From assembly GCA_004347865.1 (NCBI GenBank), contig QNUZ01000013.1, positions 1-19,339 of the forward strand: DNA of 19,339 nt, in the 5' to 3' direction. Numbering within the stretch: position 1 is the first letter of the stretch; each line of letters begins with the position of its first letter. This stretch comes from Archaeoglobi archaeon. Its GTDB lineage: Archaea; Halobacteriota; Archaeoglobi; Archaeoglobales; Archaeoglobaceae. Shown one piece after another: positions 6,711 through 14,592 of this stretch. Made by a program: the position numbers and the translations under genes. Below the pieces are notes generated by a model, which did no database searches, was not told where the DNA came from, and saw nothing but the letters and a program-made list of their open reading frames with translations.

Positions 6711-7049
6711 TTTCCGATTCAGTCTGCGGATTACGAAATGAAGGAGCAAAAGCACCGAGCTTGCCAAAAGCGCCCAGTAACCGAGGAGGTATTCGGGAGA
6801 ATGCATCTTCGAAAAGCTGAGGAAAAGAAATAGCAGGAGAAGCAAGATCCCGGCCAAAAGACCGAATTTAGGTTTATTAAAGCTGAGAAGGGTGAAAATG
6901 AAAGTAAGGGTCAGTAAGGCAAGGCTGTAGGCGTTTGTTTCTGCCAGCTCGAGCAAACGAATTTCCCTGAATTCAATTTCCATAATCGGGACGAAAAAAG
7001 TTGAAAGAAGTAGAATGAGGGCGAGAAGCGGGAGAATTCTGGACATCAT
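6702..7049 (-). CDS. Small four-helix membrane protein, unknown function
   Basis: About 115 residues with four hydrophobic segments: RILPLLALILLLSTFFVPI, AYSLALLTLTFIFTLLSF, FGLLAGILLLLLFLFLSF and LGYWALLASSVLLLLHFVI. A basic tail, RRLNRKAY, suggests a cytoplasmic C-terminus. I recognise no family. I place the start at 7049, where ATG overlaps the hydrolase stop (ATGA), instead of an upstream ATG at 7091 inside the hydrolase gene; the second ATG at 7046 is equally possible. Tight coupling to the hydrolase suggests a shared role, perhaps at the membrane, but the function is open. Confidence 0.65.
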   Translation of the reverse strand: MMSRILPLLALILLLSTFFVPIMEIEFREIRLLELAETNAYSLALLTLTFIFTLLSFNKPKFGLLAGILLLLLFLFLSFSKMHSPEYLLGYWALLASSVLLLLHFVIRRLNRKAY

Positions 7050-7798
7050 TCCAAACTCTTCCCGAGAGAGCGCAAGAATTCTTTCAGACACATGTTGAAG
7101 GCCTTAGGATTTTCGATCATCACCATGTGCCCGGCACTCTCTACAACCCTCATTTCCGCTCCAAAAGCCTTGAAGAATTCGGAGTACTTTGGGGGAGTCA
7201 GAAGATCATGTTCTCCAACGATTGCAATTACGGGAACATCGAATTTTATCTTTCCGGATCGGAAATCATTGAGAAGATCGAACTCGTTGCAGAGCGTGAG
7301 GTCTTCCAGCAGAATTCCAGCTCTTTCCTTAAAGAGCTTTCCAAAATGCTCTATGAACTCCTTCCTGTGAAAGGCCATATCTGCCATGAATTTAGCCGTT
7401 TCAGTGGGATTCTCCTTCAACCCCTCAAGCGCTTTTGGCAGTACGCGAAGCCTGGCTCCAGTCCCGACGAGAACTAGCGCTTCCGCAGTCTTCCTGTGGT
7501 TCAGATACACCTTCTGCGCAACTGCACCACCGAGACTGTGGCCTACTATAATCCCGCTGCCCGAAATTCTGCTCACGAGCTTGGAAACGAAGTATGCGTA
7601 ATCATCAATGCTTCTGATTTTTGCTTTCCCGCTGAATCCGTGGTTTGGCAAATCTATTGCATAGCCCCCGATCTCTCCCAGCTGATTTTTCCAAATTTCT
7701 GCATCTCCGGCAGAACCATGGATATAAAATACGGGAACTTCCGATGCTTTAAGAACCGAGATATCCACGCCGCCAACGGAGAAGAAAATTCTTTCCAT
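7046..7798 (-). CDS. Alpha/beta-fold hydrolase
   Basis: A 250-residue cytoplasmic serine hydrolase. The oxyanion-hole motif is FYIHGSAGD (about 24-32), the nucleophile elbow GHSLGG places Ser88, the acid is Asp198 in GEHDLLTPP, and the base is His224 in SAGHMVMIE. The triad is complete, and length and spacing are normal for the family. Substrate cannot be predicted; esterase, lactonase or acyl-hydrolase roles are all compatible. It lies 29 bases downstream of gatA with its own TATA-like box. The next gene, a small membrane protein, overlaps its stop by four bases. Confidence 0.88.
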   Translation of the reverse strand: MERIFFSVGGVDISVLKASEVPVFYIHGSAGDAEIWKNQLGEIGGYAIDLPNHGFSGKAKIRSIDDYAYFVSKLVSRISGSGIIVGHSLGGAVAQKVYLNHRKTAEALVLVGTGARLRVLPKALEGLKENPTETAKFMADMAFHRKEFIEHFGKLFKERAGILLEDLTLCNEFDLLNDFRSGKIKFDVPVIAIVGEHDLLTPPKYSEFFKAFGAEMRVVESAGHMVMIENPKAFNMCLKEFLRSLGKSLE

Positions 7799-7815
7799 GA
7801 TTTCTCTTTTTCAGG

Positions 7816-7828
7816 CGTTTTAAATAAT
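7816..7828 (-). promoter_or_regulatory. Candidate TATA box for the hydrolase gene
   Basis: TTATTTAAAAC is centred about 24 bases before the hydrolase ATG and follows the purine-rich GGAATAA. It lies at the very end of gatA, so transcription may also continue from gatCA. Confidence 0.38.
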
Positions 7829-9171
7829 TATTCCGCGGCTATCCTCTTTGCAAAGCTGAGTATCTTGCTTTCCTCAAAGTAATTTCCGATAACCTGTATT
7901 CCTACGGGAAGTCCTCTGATGAAACCGATTGGAACGTTCAGCGCGGGCAGGCCTGCAAGATTCACAGGAACGGTGTTCACGTCCATCTTGTACATTGTCA
8001 GCGGGTCCCTCAGCTCTCCGATTTTGAATGGCAGCGTGGGCATGGTTGGGGAAACTAAGATGTCGAAATCCCCGAAGGCCCTTCTGAAGTCCTCTATTAT
8101 CAGGGTTCTTGCCTTCAGGGCCTTCAGGTAGTATTTTCCGTAGTAGCCTGCAGAGAGCGCATAGCTTCCGAGCATGATTCTTCTCTTCACTTCTTCCCCA
8201 AAACCCTCAGCCCTGACCCTCGAGAAGTAGTCACCCCATGATGTCAGTTCGGGAACGCTGTAGCCATAACGAACGCCGTCATATCTTGCGAGGTTCGATG
8301 AAGCCTCGCTCATCGCAATCACGTAATAAGCGGCTAAGGCGTACTTAAGCGAGGGTAGCTCAATCTCTTCGTATTCAAAGCCATTTAATGTATCGTAGAA
8401 TCTGTCCATGATCTGATCCTCGGCTGTCATGTTCTTAACCACGGCAATTCTGAACTCCTTCGATTCACTGAACTTGAACCCTCTGCCGGCATTCGTTGAG
8501 TCCCTTTCATCTTTTCCGGCAATTACCTCCAGAAGTAAGGCTAGATCTTCGATGCTGTTGGCCATGGGGCCTATCTGCTCTAGGGAATTCGCGTATGGAA
8601 TCAGACCGTACCTCGAAACAAGACCGTAGGTCGGTTTAAGCCCGTAGACCCCGCAGAAGCTCGCGGGGCATCTTATGCTTCCGCCGGTATCACTTCCCAA
8701 AGCCAGGATCGCTTCTTCACCAGCAAGAACAGCGGCGCTACCTCCGCTGCTCCCGCCTGCGACCCTGCTGAGATCGTACGGATTTCTAACAACTCCGAAG
8801 TAAGATGTCTCCGTTGTTGTTCCCATTCCGAATTCGTCCATGTTCGTCTTTCCTATTATTATAGCGCCCTCTTCCTTGAGCCTTTCAACTACGTGTGCAT
8901 CGAAAACTGGGATGTAGTTCGAAAGCATTTTTGAGGCACAGGTGGTCTTTATCCCCTTTGTAGTGATGTTATCCTTGACAGCTACAGGAACTCCCGCCAG
9001 TCTGCCCTTGACTTTTCCCTTGTCGTACTCCTCTGCCCTTCGCAGGCTTTCCTCCCTGCAGACTGTTATGTAAGCATTAAGCTTGCTCTTTTCAATTCTC
9101 TCAAGCAGTCTGCTTACCATTTCAAGGCATCCATGCTCCTGAACGAGCTGTCTCCACTCAGAAAGTTTCAA
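7828..9171 (-). CDS. gatA: Asp/Glu-tRNA amidotransferase subunit A (GatA)
   Basis: A 447-residue amidase-signature enzyme that frees ammonia from glutamine or asparagine for amidation of mischarged tRNA in the GatCAB complex. The Ser-cisSer-Lys triad is complete: Lys66 in VAVKDNIT, Ser141 in AGGSSGGSAA and Ser165 in SDTGGSIRCPA. The spacing of 75 and 24 residues is the same as in bacterial GatA. KPTYGLVSRYGLIPYA follows the nucleophile as expected. The start overlaps the gatC stop by four bases (ATGA). gatB is not in the window and must be encoded elsewhere. Many archaea use GatDE for Gln-tRNA, so this complex probably makes Asn-tRNA; this is inferred from family knowledge. Confidence 0.95.
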   Translation of the reverse strand: MKLSEWRQLVQEHGCLEMVSRLLERIEKSKLNAYITVCREESLRRAEEYDKGKVKGRLAGVPVAVKDNITTKGIKTTCASKMLSNYIPVFDAHVVERLKEEGAIIIGKTNMDEFGMGTTTETSYFGVVRNPYDLSRVAGGSSGGSAAVLAGEEAILALGSDTGGSIRCPASFCGVYGLKPTYGLVSRYGLIPYANSLEQIGPMANSIEDLALLLEVIAGKDERDSTNAGRGFKFSESKEFRIAVVKNMTAEDQIMDRFYDTLNGFEYEEIELPSLKYALAAYYVIAMSEASSNLARYDGVRYGYSVPELTSWGDYFSRVRAEGFGEEVKRRIMLGSYALSAGYYGKYYLKALKARTLIIEDFRRAFGDFDILVSPTMPTLPFKIGELRDPLTMYKMDVNTVPVNLAGLPALNVPIGFIRGLPVGIQVIGNYFEESKILSFAKRIAAE

Positions 9172-9449
9172 TCGACCACCTTCGGCCCTACGAAGTATCC
9201 TTCCTCCTTTCTGGGGGCATTCTGCAATGCTGCTTCGTGAGTTAACCCTTCCTTGGGCAAATCCTCCCTGAAAATGTTTTTGATTTCGAGAACGTGAAAA
9301 GTGGGCCTCACATCTTGGCTTACCTCATCAAGAACGTCAAAATACCTCAGAATATCCTCAAATTCCTTTCGAAATTTTTCGGCCTCGGGTTCTGAAATCA
9401 TGAGCTTGGCAAGCCTTGCAACGTGATAGACATCTTCGACCGATACCAT
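9168..9449 (-). CDS. gatC: Asp/Glu-tRNA amidotransferase subunit C (GatC)
   Basis: A 93-residue protein, the usual length for GatC, which stabilises GatA against GatB. The N-terminus VEDVYHVARLAKLMISEPE and the following FEDILRYFDVLDEV helix are typical. So are the VRPTFHVLE belt segment, LPKEGLTHEAALQNAP, and the final GYFVGPKVVD. It is first in its unit, with a TATA box 27 bases upstream, and is coupled to gatA by a four-base overlap. It is separated from the aRF1 gene upstream by 72 bases. Confidence 0.93.
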   Translation of the reverse strand: MVSVEDVYHVARLAKLMISEPEAEKFRKEFEDILRYFDVLDEVSQDVRPTFHVLEIKNIFREDLPKEGLTHEAALQNAPRKEEGYFVGPKVVD

Positions 9450-9469
9450 GGCTTCTGAACGACAAAGGG

Positions 9470-9482
9470 TTAAATAAATTTT
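9470..9482 (-). promoter_or_regulatory. Candidate TATA box for gatCA
   Basis: AATTTATTTAACC, preceded by an A-rich tract, is centred about 27 bases before the gatC ATG, which would give a leaderless transcript. It is the only clear signal in the 72-base gap after aRF1. Confidence 0.42.
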
Positions 9483-9521
9483 TCTTTCAGTTCGAAGAAG
9501 AAATAAATGGCCAACACTTGC

Positions 9522-10736
9522 CTATTTTGGTTTGTAGCGTAAAATCCCAGCGATTCCACCAAAGGCCTTTAAAAGCATTTCTCCTCCTTCGGTCTCGTTA
9601 GAGAGAAACTCCACCTTTGTGTTCATTCTCTCTGCAATCTCCGAAAGCTCGAGCGCGATATCGATTCTCTCAACTTCCTCCATTTCCACACCATCTTTTT
9701 CGCAGATCTGCCTTGAAGCAGCCTTACCCTTTAGGGTTACAACCCTCTCCGCTCCGCATGTGGGGCATCGGTATCGAACCCTTTCGAGTCGCAAGTCCTC
9801 AGAAACAAGCAAGGTATCGACAGCTCCAAGCTCAAGATACCTCCTAACCTCCTCCTCTCCATAAACCGCTAGCCCATCCCGGGAGATCTCGTAGAGAAAT
9901 CGATTCATCAGGTTCTTCTCTCTGACAAGGTCGACCTCTGAAAGCAAGTCTTTTGCCTTATCAACAAGCTCGTACAGCCCGCTCTCGTTCGTGTAGCCAA
10001 CATCGAATAGACCGAGAACCTTTCTTTGCAGTTCGTGGTGCAGATACTCGCCCTGATAGAATTCATCCTTCGTGGGAGAAGGTCCTCCGATCAGAATCCC
10101 GACAAGCTTGTCCTTATGCGGTAAAAAGGCATTTGTAGCCATCTCTCCAACTTTCTTGTAAAATTCGTGGATCGCAATCTCCCGGAGCCTCTCGAATCGA
10201 ACGCTGCTCTGACCGCCCTGCCTGTGCTTTCCGGGGACCATGGATGTGTCGTAGTCGAGAACTTCAATTCTTCTGCCTTTCAGCAATCCTATTGTTGCCT
10301 CCCTTCTGTCTAGTACTATAAGTCCATAAACTTTCTTTTCTCTGAGCATGTCTTTTAGCGGTTCCAAGTAGAACTTGGAGTCGCAGTGGTACTTGTAGAG
10401 GGGTACAGGCTCAGGAGGTTCGATTATCTCTGTGATGTGCTTCTCCTTCCCGTCTATTGTGACCAGACCGCTCAGTATAACCATCCCGTGTTCCGGTGGT
10501 TTTCTGTAAAGCTTTAGCCTGTTAAGAATGGCCTCAAGTCCGTTTATTACGTTAGTTCTTGTCTGTTTCGATTTTATGTTCGATGCTTGGCTCAGCTCTT
10601 CCCTGAGCTGGTTGGCTATGTCGGCAATGTTCCTGTCTGGTGGGATGTACAGAGTTATGAGCTCGGTTCCCTTTCCGCGGTAGCTGTCAAGCTCTTCAAG
10701 CTTTTTCTTGAACTCATACATCAGCCTCTTTGACAT
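9522..10736 (-). CDS. prf1: Archaeal peptide chain release factor aRF1
   Basis: A 404-residue class I release factor that reads all three stop codons and triggers peptidyl-tRNA hydrolysis. Domain 1 carries the stop-recognition motif NIKS (53-56, within ASNIKSKQTR). Domain 2 carries GGQ (174-176, within HRQGGQSSVRFERLR). Domain 3 contains a zinc-ribbon-like CPTCG with a later Cys (ICEKDG). I chose the ATG at 10736 because a strong Shine-Dalgarno sequence sits five bases upstream. An in-frame ATG at 10754 would add MAEEES, but that stretch is the Shine-Dalgarno itself. The start lies inside the end of uppS (16-base overlap). It is the last gene of the lysS-led unit. Confidence 0.96.
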   Translation of the reverse strand: MSKRLMYEFKKKLEELDSYRGKGTELITLYIPPDRNIADIANQLREELSQASNIKSKQTRTNVINGLEAILNRLKLYRKPPEHGMVILSGLVTIDGKEKHITEIIEPPEPVPLYKYHCDSKFYLEPLKDMLREKKVYGLIVLDRREATIGLLKGRRIEVLDYDTSMVPGKHRQGGQSSVRFERLREIAIHEFYKKVGEMATNAFLPHKDKLVGILIGGPSPTKDEFYQGEYLHHELQRKVLGLFDVGYTNESGLYELVDKAKDLLSEVDLVREKNLMNRFLYEISRDGLAVYGEEEVRRYLELGAVDTLLVSEDLRLERVRYRCPTCGAERVVTLKGKAASRQICEKDGVEMEEVERIDIALELSEIAERMNTKVEFLSNETEGGEMLLKAFGGIAGILRYKPK

Positions 10737-11482
10737 GCTCTCCTCCTCTGCCACTCTCTTATAGCCCTTAAAAGATCTATCTTCCTGAATTCAGGCCAGT
10801 AGACGTCGCAGAAATAGGCTACGCTGTTTGCAGTCTGCCAAGGGAGAAAATTCGACAGCCTCTGCTCTCCCCCGCTTCTTATGACTATGTCAACTTTTGC
10901 GTAAAGTTCATGGCTGTTGTATAGACTTTCGTTTACGATTCTCTCGTCTATATCCTCAACCATCAGCTCTCCCCTTCTCACTCTCTCAATGATCTTCTTC
11001 GTTGCATCTATTAACTCTTGTCTTCCCCCGTAGGCGACGGCGATGTTTAAAAAGCACTTTTTGTGGTTTGCAGTGGCGTTTTCAACCTCTTTTATCAGAT
11101 TCTGCAGGTTTATTGGCAGAAGATGCTCTCTGCCAACGATTTTGACCCTTACCTGCCTCTCATAGGTTTTTTTATCGTTAAGAAGTCTTTTTAATTCCCT
11201 CTCGAAGATCCGAAAAATATTTCTCTTTTCCATTTCGCTTCTGCTAAAATTTTCCGTGGAGAATGCATAGAGGGTCAACATTTTCACTCCGAGCTCCCAG
11301 CACCACTCCAAAACCTCTTCGGCCTTCTTCGATCCAAACTCGTGACCCATAGTCTCTATAATCCCCTTCTTTTTAGCGAATCTTCTGTTACCATCCATTA
11401 TAATCGCTATGTGGTTCGGAATTTCTCCCTTTAACACGCTTTTGAGCAGTCTTCTCTCGTATATCTTATATATTGGCTTCAA
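10721..11482 (-). CDS. uppS: cis-Prenyltransferase (undecaprenyl/polyprenyl diphosphate synthase family)
   Basis: A 253-residue Z-type prenyl elongase that adds isopentenyl diphosphate to an allylic primer to give the long polyprenyl carrier used in archaeal N-glycosylation. It has the catalytic Asp30 in IAIIMDGNRRFAKKKG, TLYAFSTENFSRS, and the C-terminal VIRSGGEQRLSNFLPWQTA followed by VYWPEFRKIDLL. Membership is unambiguous; the first base of the usual RTGGE motif region is RSGGE here. It starts inside the end of the DUF2551 gene (17-base overlap) and overlaps aRF1, so translation is coupled. The product is probably a dolichol-type C50-C60 lipid, which is inferred from archaeal biology. The plus-strand glycosyltransferase at 689 may use such carriers but is not linked by position. 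Confidence 0.95.
   Translation of the reverse strand: MKPIYKIYERRLLKSVLKGEIPNHIAIIMDGNRRFAKKKGIIETMGHEFGSKKAEEVLEWCWELGVKMLTLYAFSTENFSRSEMEKRNIFRIFERELKRLLNDKKTYERQVRVKIVGREHLLPINLQNLIKEVENATANHKKCFLNIAVAYGGRQELIDATKKIIERVRRGELMVEDIDERIVNESLYNSHELYAKVDIVIRSGGEQRLSNFLPWQTANSVAYFCDVYWPEFRKIDLLRAIREWQRRRACQRG
10740..10748 (-). promoter_or_regulatory. Shine-Dalgarno sequence that fixes the aRF1 start
   Basis: GAGGAGGAG ends a few bases before the ATG at 10736, with core GGAGG five bases away. It lies within the coding end of uppS and argues against the upstream ATG at 10754. Confidence 0.7.
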
Positions 11483-11756
11483 CGATCTCCCTCACCAATT
11501 CGCTATATTCATTTTTGAGGTAATATCTTTTTTTCTCACCCGGTTCACTCTTTATAATTCCGATTCGGGAGCCGATTATTCCAATCATCGCCGAAACTCC
11601 CTTTTGGTTGATCTCGTAGCCTTTGCTTCGCAGAATTTCATGTATTTCAGAGGTGGTATATTTTCTACCTTGGAGAAGGATCAAAAGCAACTCCTTTCTT
11701 ATCCCGGTTTTATCCTTGTCCAGATATTTTCTTATCCTTTCGGCGACCTCTTTCAT
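11466..11756 (-). CDS. DUF2551-type small winged-helix protein
   Basis: A 96-residue archaeal protein starting MKEVAERIRKYLDKDKTGIR. It continues with a helix-turn-helix-like region, YTTSEIHEILRSKGYEIN, then QKGVSAMIGIIGSRIGIIK, and a YYLKNEYSELV end. This matches my memory of DUF2551, predicted to be a winged-helix domain, possibly DNA- or RNA-binding; no function is established. It begins one base after the radical SAM stop and overlaps uppS by 17 bases, so it is embedded in the translation unit. It could regulate the unit or act with the radical SAM enzyme. Confidence 0.72.
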   Translation of the reverse strand: MKEVAERIRKYLDKDKTGIRKELLLILLQGRKYTTSEIHEILRSKGYEINQKGVSAMIGIIGSRIGIIKSEPGEKKRYYLKNEYSELVREIVEANI

Positions 11757-11757
11757 A

Positions 11758-12744
11758 TCAAACCCGCGTTACTTCAATTAGGGTTCTTTTTGCGGTGGGA
11801 TATCTTTCCACCAAGTACAATTCGCAACCTGCAGATATTAAAGCTTCTCTAAGTTTTTCGTTTTCTGCGACCTTTAGGGATGTTTCTATGCAATCTTCAA
11901 AGATTTCGAATTCAAAATTGAACTCGTTCAGGATCTTTTTTGCCCCATCTAAGTTCCCTTCAATTCTGCAGCAGAGAAGAGTACCCTCACTGGTCACGAG
12001 ATAGAAATCCGGGTGATTCATCCCCATCCTTATTAGTCTTCTTCGAAATTGTGCAGAATCTTTGAACTTTGCTGTGCAGTAGTGGAATTTGTTTGCTTGT
12101 TCGAACATTTTGATGATTTCGGGACATTCGACGTAGTAGTCCTCTATCTCGTAGCCTCTTTCTTCAAGGTTGCTCCAGTTGGTCTCGCTTGCTTCAAGCT
12201 GGTTCAGATTTAAGAATGCGTCGTTCCGATTTGCAATCTCAACGATCTTCGGTTCAAACCTTATTGCTGGTATTTCGAATCCTGCATCCATCCCTAGCCT
12301 CTTTGCCAGCTTTATAGGTTCTTCATATATTTCCGGATTCTGCAGTTCTGGTGGGTGGAACCTTATCTCGTCAATTTTCAGCTTTCTGAGCACTTTTTCT
12401 TTGGCAGGGATTGATGTGTATAGGTGGACATGCAGTCCAAGCTTTTTTGAAAGCTTAACGAATTCGTAAACTCTTTCAAGTTTGAGCAGTGGCTCTCCGC
12501 CTGTGATTGCGACACCCTCTGCACTCATAAGCTCAATCTCAGCTAAGAAATCCTCGAGGCTGTTAACTTCCCTTTCATTTGCAAATACAACGTCTCTTCC
12601 CATTCTTTCTTTTGATATTGGACAGTAGAAACAGGAGTTTTTGCAGAAGCCTGTAATGAATAGTACGAGCTTTGAACCCCTTCTGCAGAGCTTGCACCCC
12701 TCTGGCAAGTAACTGTAGTAGCTTCCCGCTTCAATACGCCTCAT
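11758..12744 (-). CDS. Radical SAM protein, COG2108-type, unknown substrate
   Basis: A 328-residue enzyme with the radical SAM cluster motif CKNSCFYC (Cys34, Cys38, Cys41), which ligates a [4Fe-4S] cluster and cleaves S-adenosylmethionine. TGGEPL at 81-86 is the SAM-binding motif. A second CxxC precedes it (Cys17, Cys20 in EGCKLCRRG). More cysteines occur late: ECPEI, HYCTAK, LLCCRIEG, EDCIE and AGCELY, suggesting an auxiliary cluster or metal site. It resembles the archaeal COG2108 group, described as related to pyruvate formate-lyase activating enzyme, without a known reaction. It overlaps lysS by 14 bases and is followed after one base by DUF2551. The company of LysRS and aRF1 hints at modification of tRNA or a translation protein, which is inference only. 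Confidence 0.82.
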   Translation of the reverse strand: MRRIEAGSYYSYLPEGCKLCRRGSKLVLFITGFCKNSCFYCPISKERMGRDVVFANEREVNSLEDFLAEIELMSAEGVAITGGEPLLKLERVYEFVKLSKKLGLHVHLYTSIPAKEKVLRKLKIDEIRFHPPELQNPEIYEEPIKLAKRLGMDAGFEIPAIRFEPKIVEIANRNDAFLNLNQLEASETNWSNLEERGYEIEDYYVECPEIIKMFEQANKFHYCTAKFKDSAQFRRRLIRMGMNHPDFYLVTSEGTLLCCRIEGNLDGAKKILNEFNFEFEIFEDCIETSLKVAENEKLREALISAGCELYLVERYPTAKRTLIEVTRV

Positions 12745-14206
12745 GGAACCTCTTTTTCACCCAATCAACGCCAAGGGATTTTATAAAGTAGCCAACCCTA
12801 GGTCCCTGTTCTTTGCCCACTAGAATTCTGTAAATGGCTTTGAAAGCCTTGTTAGCATCGATGCCTACTTCTTTGGCAACTTCGTAAACGAGGGTGTGGA
12901 TTTCCTCCGCACTCATGTTATCATTGAGCTTTTCGGAGTATCTCTCGACGAATTTCTTTTCCTCGTCACCAAGCTCGACCTTTCCGCTGATTATTTTGAA
13001 CTTGAGCGTCTCAGGTGCGTACTTCTCAAGCCATACCTTACAGTATTTCAAGCGCCTTTCGACGTCCTCTGCGATCTCGTTCCTCTTGTATCCGTTTCTT
13101 TCTAGGATCTCAAGAGTCCTTTCGGTATCCCAATTGGCTATCTGGCCAACCACTATCAAATGCCTGAATGGGACTTCTGAATACTTCACCTCTTTCACAA
13201 GGCTGAGCTGTACACTGCGATCCCTTTCAAAGATCTTTTCTTCAAATTCGTCAATAATCTCTAGAAGTCCGAAGCCAGGATCGAAATCGATGTGCTTCTC
13301 CGGCTTCACCCTTATTATTATGTATCTCACGATCTCAGGCGGAATTGCTTCGATGAACTCTCTAACAGGGATAACGATTCCCTTGGAACTCTTCATCGCC
13401 CCTTTTCCCTTCAGGTGTATCCACTCGTATGGAACCGGATAGGGTGGTGGGTAATCGAAGACTTCTCTTGCAAGCCTTTTTCCAGTGTCGTAGCTACCCC
13501 CTGCTGCAGCATGATCTTTGCCAAAAGGTTCGCAGGTGATTTGCAGAATCCTCCACCTAGCCACCCAGTCTAGGCGCCAGCTTAGCTTTCCACCCCCTCT
13601 GTAACTCACCCTGCCTGCATTTCCGCACTTGCAGGAGTAGTAAATCCAGTGATCATCGAAACCGGTGACTGTAGTGGTGTTGATCCTCCCGCATTTTTCA
13701 CAGAGGGGCATGAATGGATACCAGTCATCTTCAAGCTCTCTTCCCGTAACTTCCCGAATGATCTGCGCTATCTTATCTTTTTCTCGGAGGGAAAGCTTTA
13801 TTGCGGGCTCGTATAGCCCTTGGCGATACATTTCGCTTGCCCTTCTGACCTCAACGGGGATTCCGAGAATTTCTAGGGACTCAAGAAATGGCTGCAGGAA
13901 GTGCTCCGAGTAACTCTCGTGACATCCGGAAGGGTCTGGAATGTTGCATAATGGCATTCCAACATATTCGGAGTATTTTTCTGGCAGGAAGGGGTACCTG
14001 CGTCTTAGCGGATCCAAATCGTCTGCGATATAGATCATCTCGGCCTTGCCACCAGCATCAATCAAAGCCCTTCTGACAGCATCGGCTGTAACCATTTCTC
14101 TTAAATTGCCCAGATGTATGTGTCCGGAAGGAGAGATTCCGGTGGCTATCCTATGGGAGCTTGAAATCTCAATGAGTTCTGAAGCTATGACATCAGCCCA
14201 GTGCAT
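12731..14206 (-). CDS. lysS: Class I lysyl-tRNA synthetase
   Basis: A 491-residue archaeal-type LysRS charging tRNA-Lys. The Rossmann signature is SPSGHIHLGNLREM (25-38, with HIHLG at 29-33) and the KMSKS-equivalent is MKSSKGIVIP (KSSKG at 272-276). A zinc-knuckle-like insertion has Cys169, Cys172, Cys192 and Cys194, and RLDWVARWRILQITCEPFGKD is split by no gap. The C-terminal helical cage ends DWVKKRFHEAY. Length and motif order are normal for class I LysRS. It is the first gene of a five-gene unit with radical SAM, DUF2551, uppS and aRF1; a TATA box 26 bases upstream indicates a leaderless message. Transposon debris begins about 50 bases beyond the promoter. Confidence 0.96.
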   Translation of the reverse strand: MHWADVIASELIEISSSHRIATGISPSGHIHLGNLREMVTADAVRRALIDAGGKAEMIYIADDLDPLRRRYPFLPEKYSEYVGMPLCNIPDPSGCHESYSEHFLQPFLESLEILGIPVEVRRASEMYRQGLYEPAIKLSLREKDKIAQIIREVTGRELEDDWYPFMPLCEKCGRINTTTVTGFDDHWIYYSCKCGNAGRVSYRGGGKLSWRLDWVARWRILQITCEPFGKDHAAAGGSYDTGKRLAREVFDYPPPYPVPYEWIHLKGKGAMKSSKGIVIPVREFIEAIPPEIVRYIIIRVKPEKHIDFDPGFGLLEIIDEFEEKIFERDRSVQLSLVKEVKYSEVPFRHLIVVGQIANWDTERTLEILERNGYKRNEIAEDVERRLKYCKVWLEKYAPETLKFKIISGKVELGDEEKKFVERYSEKLNDNMSAEEIHTLVYEVAKEVGIDANKAFKAIYRILVGKEQGPRVGYFIKSLGVDWVKKRFHEAY

Positions 14207-14225
14207 AAATGTGCGTTGCGAGTCT

Positions 14226-14239
14226 GCTTTTTAAATTTG
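14226..14239 (-). promoter_or_regulatory. TATA-box promoter of the lysS unit
   Basis: AAATTTAAAAAG is centred about 26 bases before the ATG at 14206. The 46 bases further upstream, to the first transposon hairpin, show no other clear signal. Confidence 0.5.
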
Positions 14240-14285
14240 CTAAAAGGTTAGAAAAATTTCAAAGTTCAGATCTGCGATATGAATA

Positions 14286-14313
14286 CATGCCTTAACGAGA
14301 GGCATGGGATGAA
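14286..14313 (+). repeat. Right-end-like hairpin followed by GGATGAA (solo copy)
   Basis: CATGCC, a 9-base loop, GGCATG, then immediately GGATGAA. The same design (5-base stem, 9-base loop, directly followed by GGATGAA) forms the verified tnpB end at 14815-14840, although the stem bases differ. In that copy TGA is the tnpB stop codon. I read this as the surviving right end of a vanished element. Confidence 0.45.
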
Positions 14314-14360
14314 GGGGGTATAGAAACTGCTTCATTCTAGCGTAGTTTTATTAACTAGCG
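14314..14360 (+). repeat. Left-end repeat of IS607-type patch B
   Basis: GGGGGTAT, then the core AGAAACTGCTTCAT (14322-14335), then CTAGCGTAGTTTTATTAACT. The last 20 bases match copy A (element strand) at 18 of 20 positions. The core is the reverse complement of the core in copy A. Confidence 0.62.
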
Positions 14361-14378
14361 TTGACTTCTATTGACTGA

Positions 14379-14592
14379 ATGTTTGAGAAGCTCTACACGA
14401 CCGGTGAAGTTGCTAAGATATTCGGTGTACCTTACGCTGCTGTGAAGAAGTGGGCTTACTCGGGGAAGATCACATTAAAACGCCCGGCGGTAAATACAGG
14501 TACCCTGAGAGCGAGATTAAGAGGCTCTTCGGCGAGAAAGCACTGGAGAGGCAGAAACAAAGACTTGTCGAGTACACCAAGAGCAAGGGGTT
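14379..14592 (+). pseudogene. tnpA: IS607-type serine recombinase TnpA, broken copy B
   Basis: ATG at 14379 opens MFEKLYTTGEVAKIFGVPYA and AVKKWAYSGKI, the MerR-like DNA-binding domain of IS607 TnpA. The frame then breaks by one base at ATCACATTAAAACG, exactly where copy A breaks. In the restored frame it reads KTPGGKYRYPESEIKRLFGEKA and then LERQKQRLVEYTKSKGLE. About 18 residues expected between these, including the catalytic serine segment that copy A still has, are deleted. After that the sequence enters another left-end repeat and stops. The recombinase is dead. An uninterrupted reading of 71 codons exists from the ATG, but its second half is out of frame with the family and should not be annotated as a protein. 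Confidence 0.82.

Noticed and set aside
9450..9521. Pyrimidine-rich tract as a terminator after aRF1
   Set aside because: Only short mixed T/C runs; the stretch is better explained by the gatC promoter.
12894..13442. Plus-strand frame of 182 codons opposite lysS
   Set aside because: Covers the KSSKG and helical regions of lysS on the other strand; no family resemblance.
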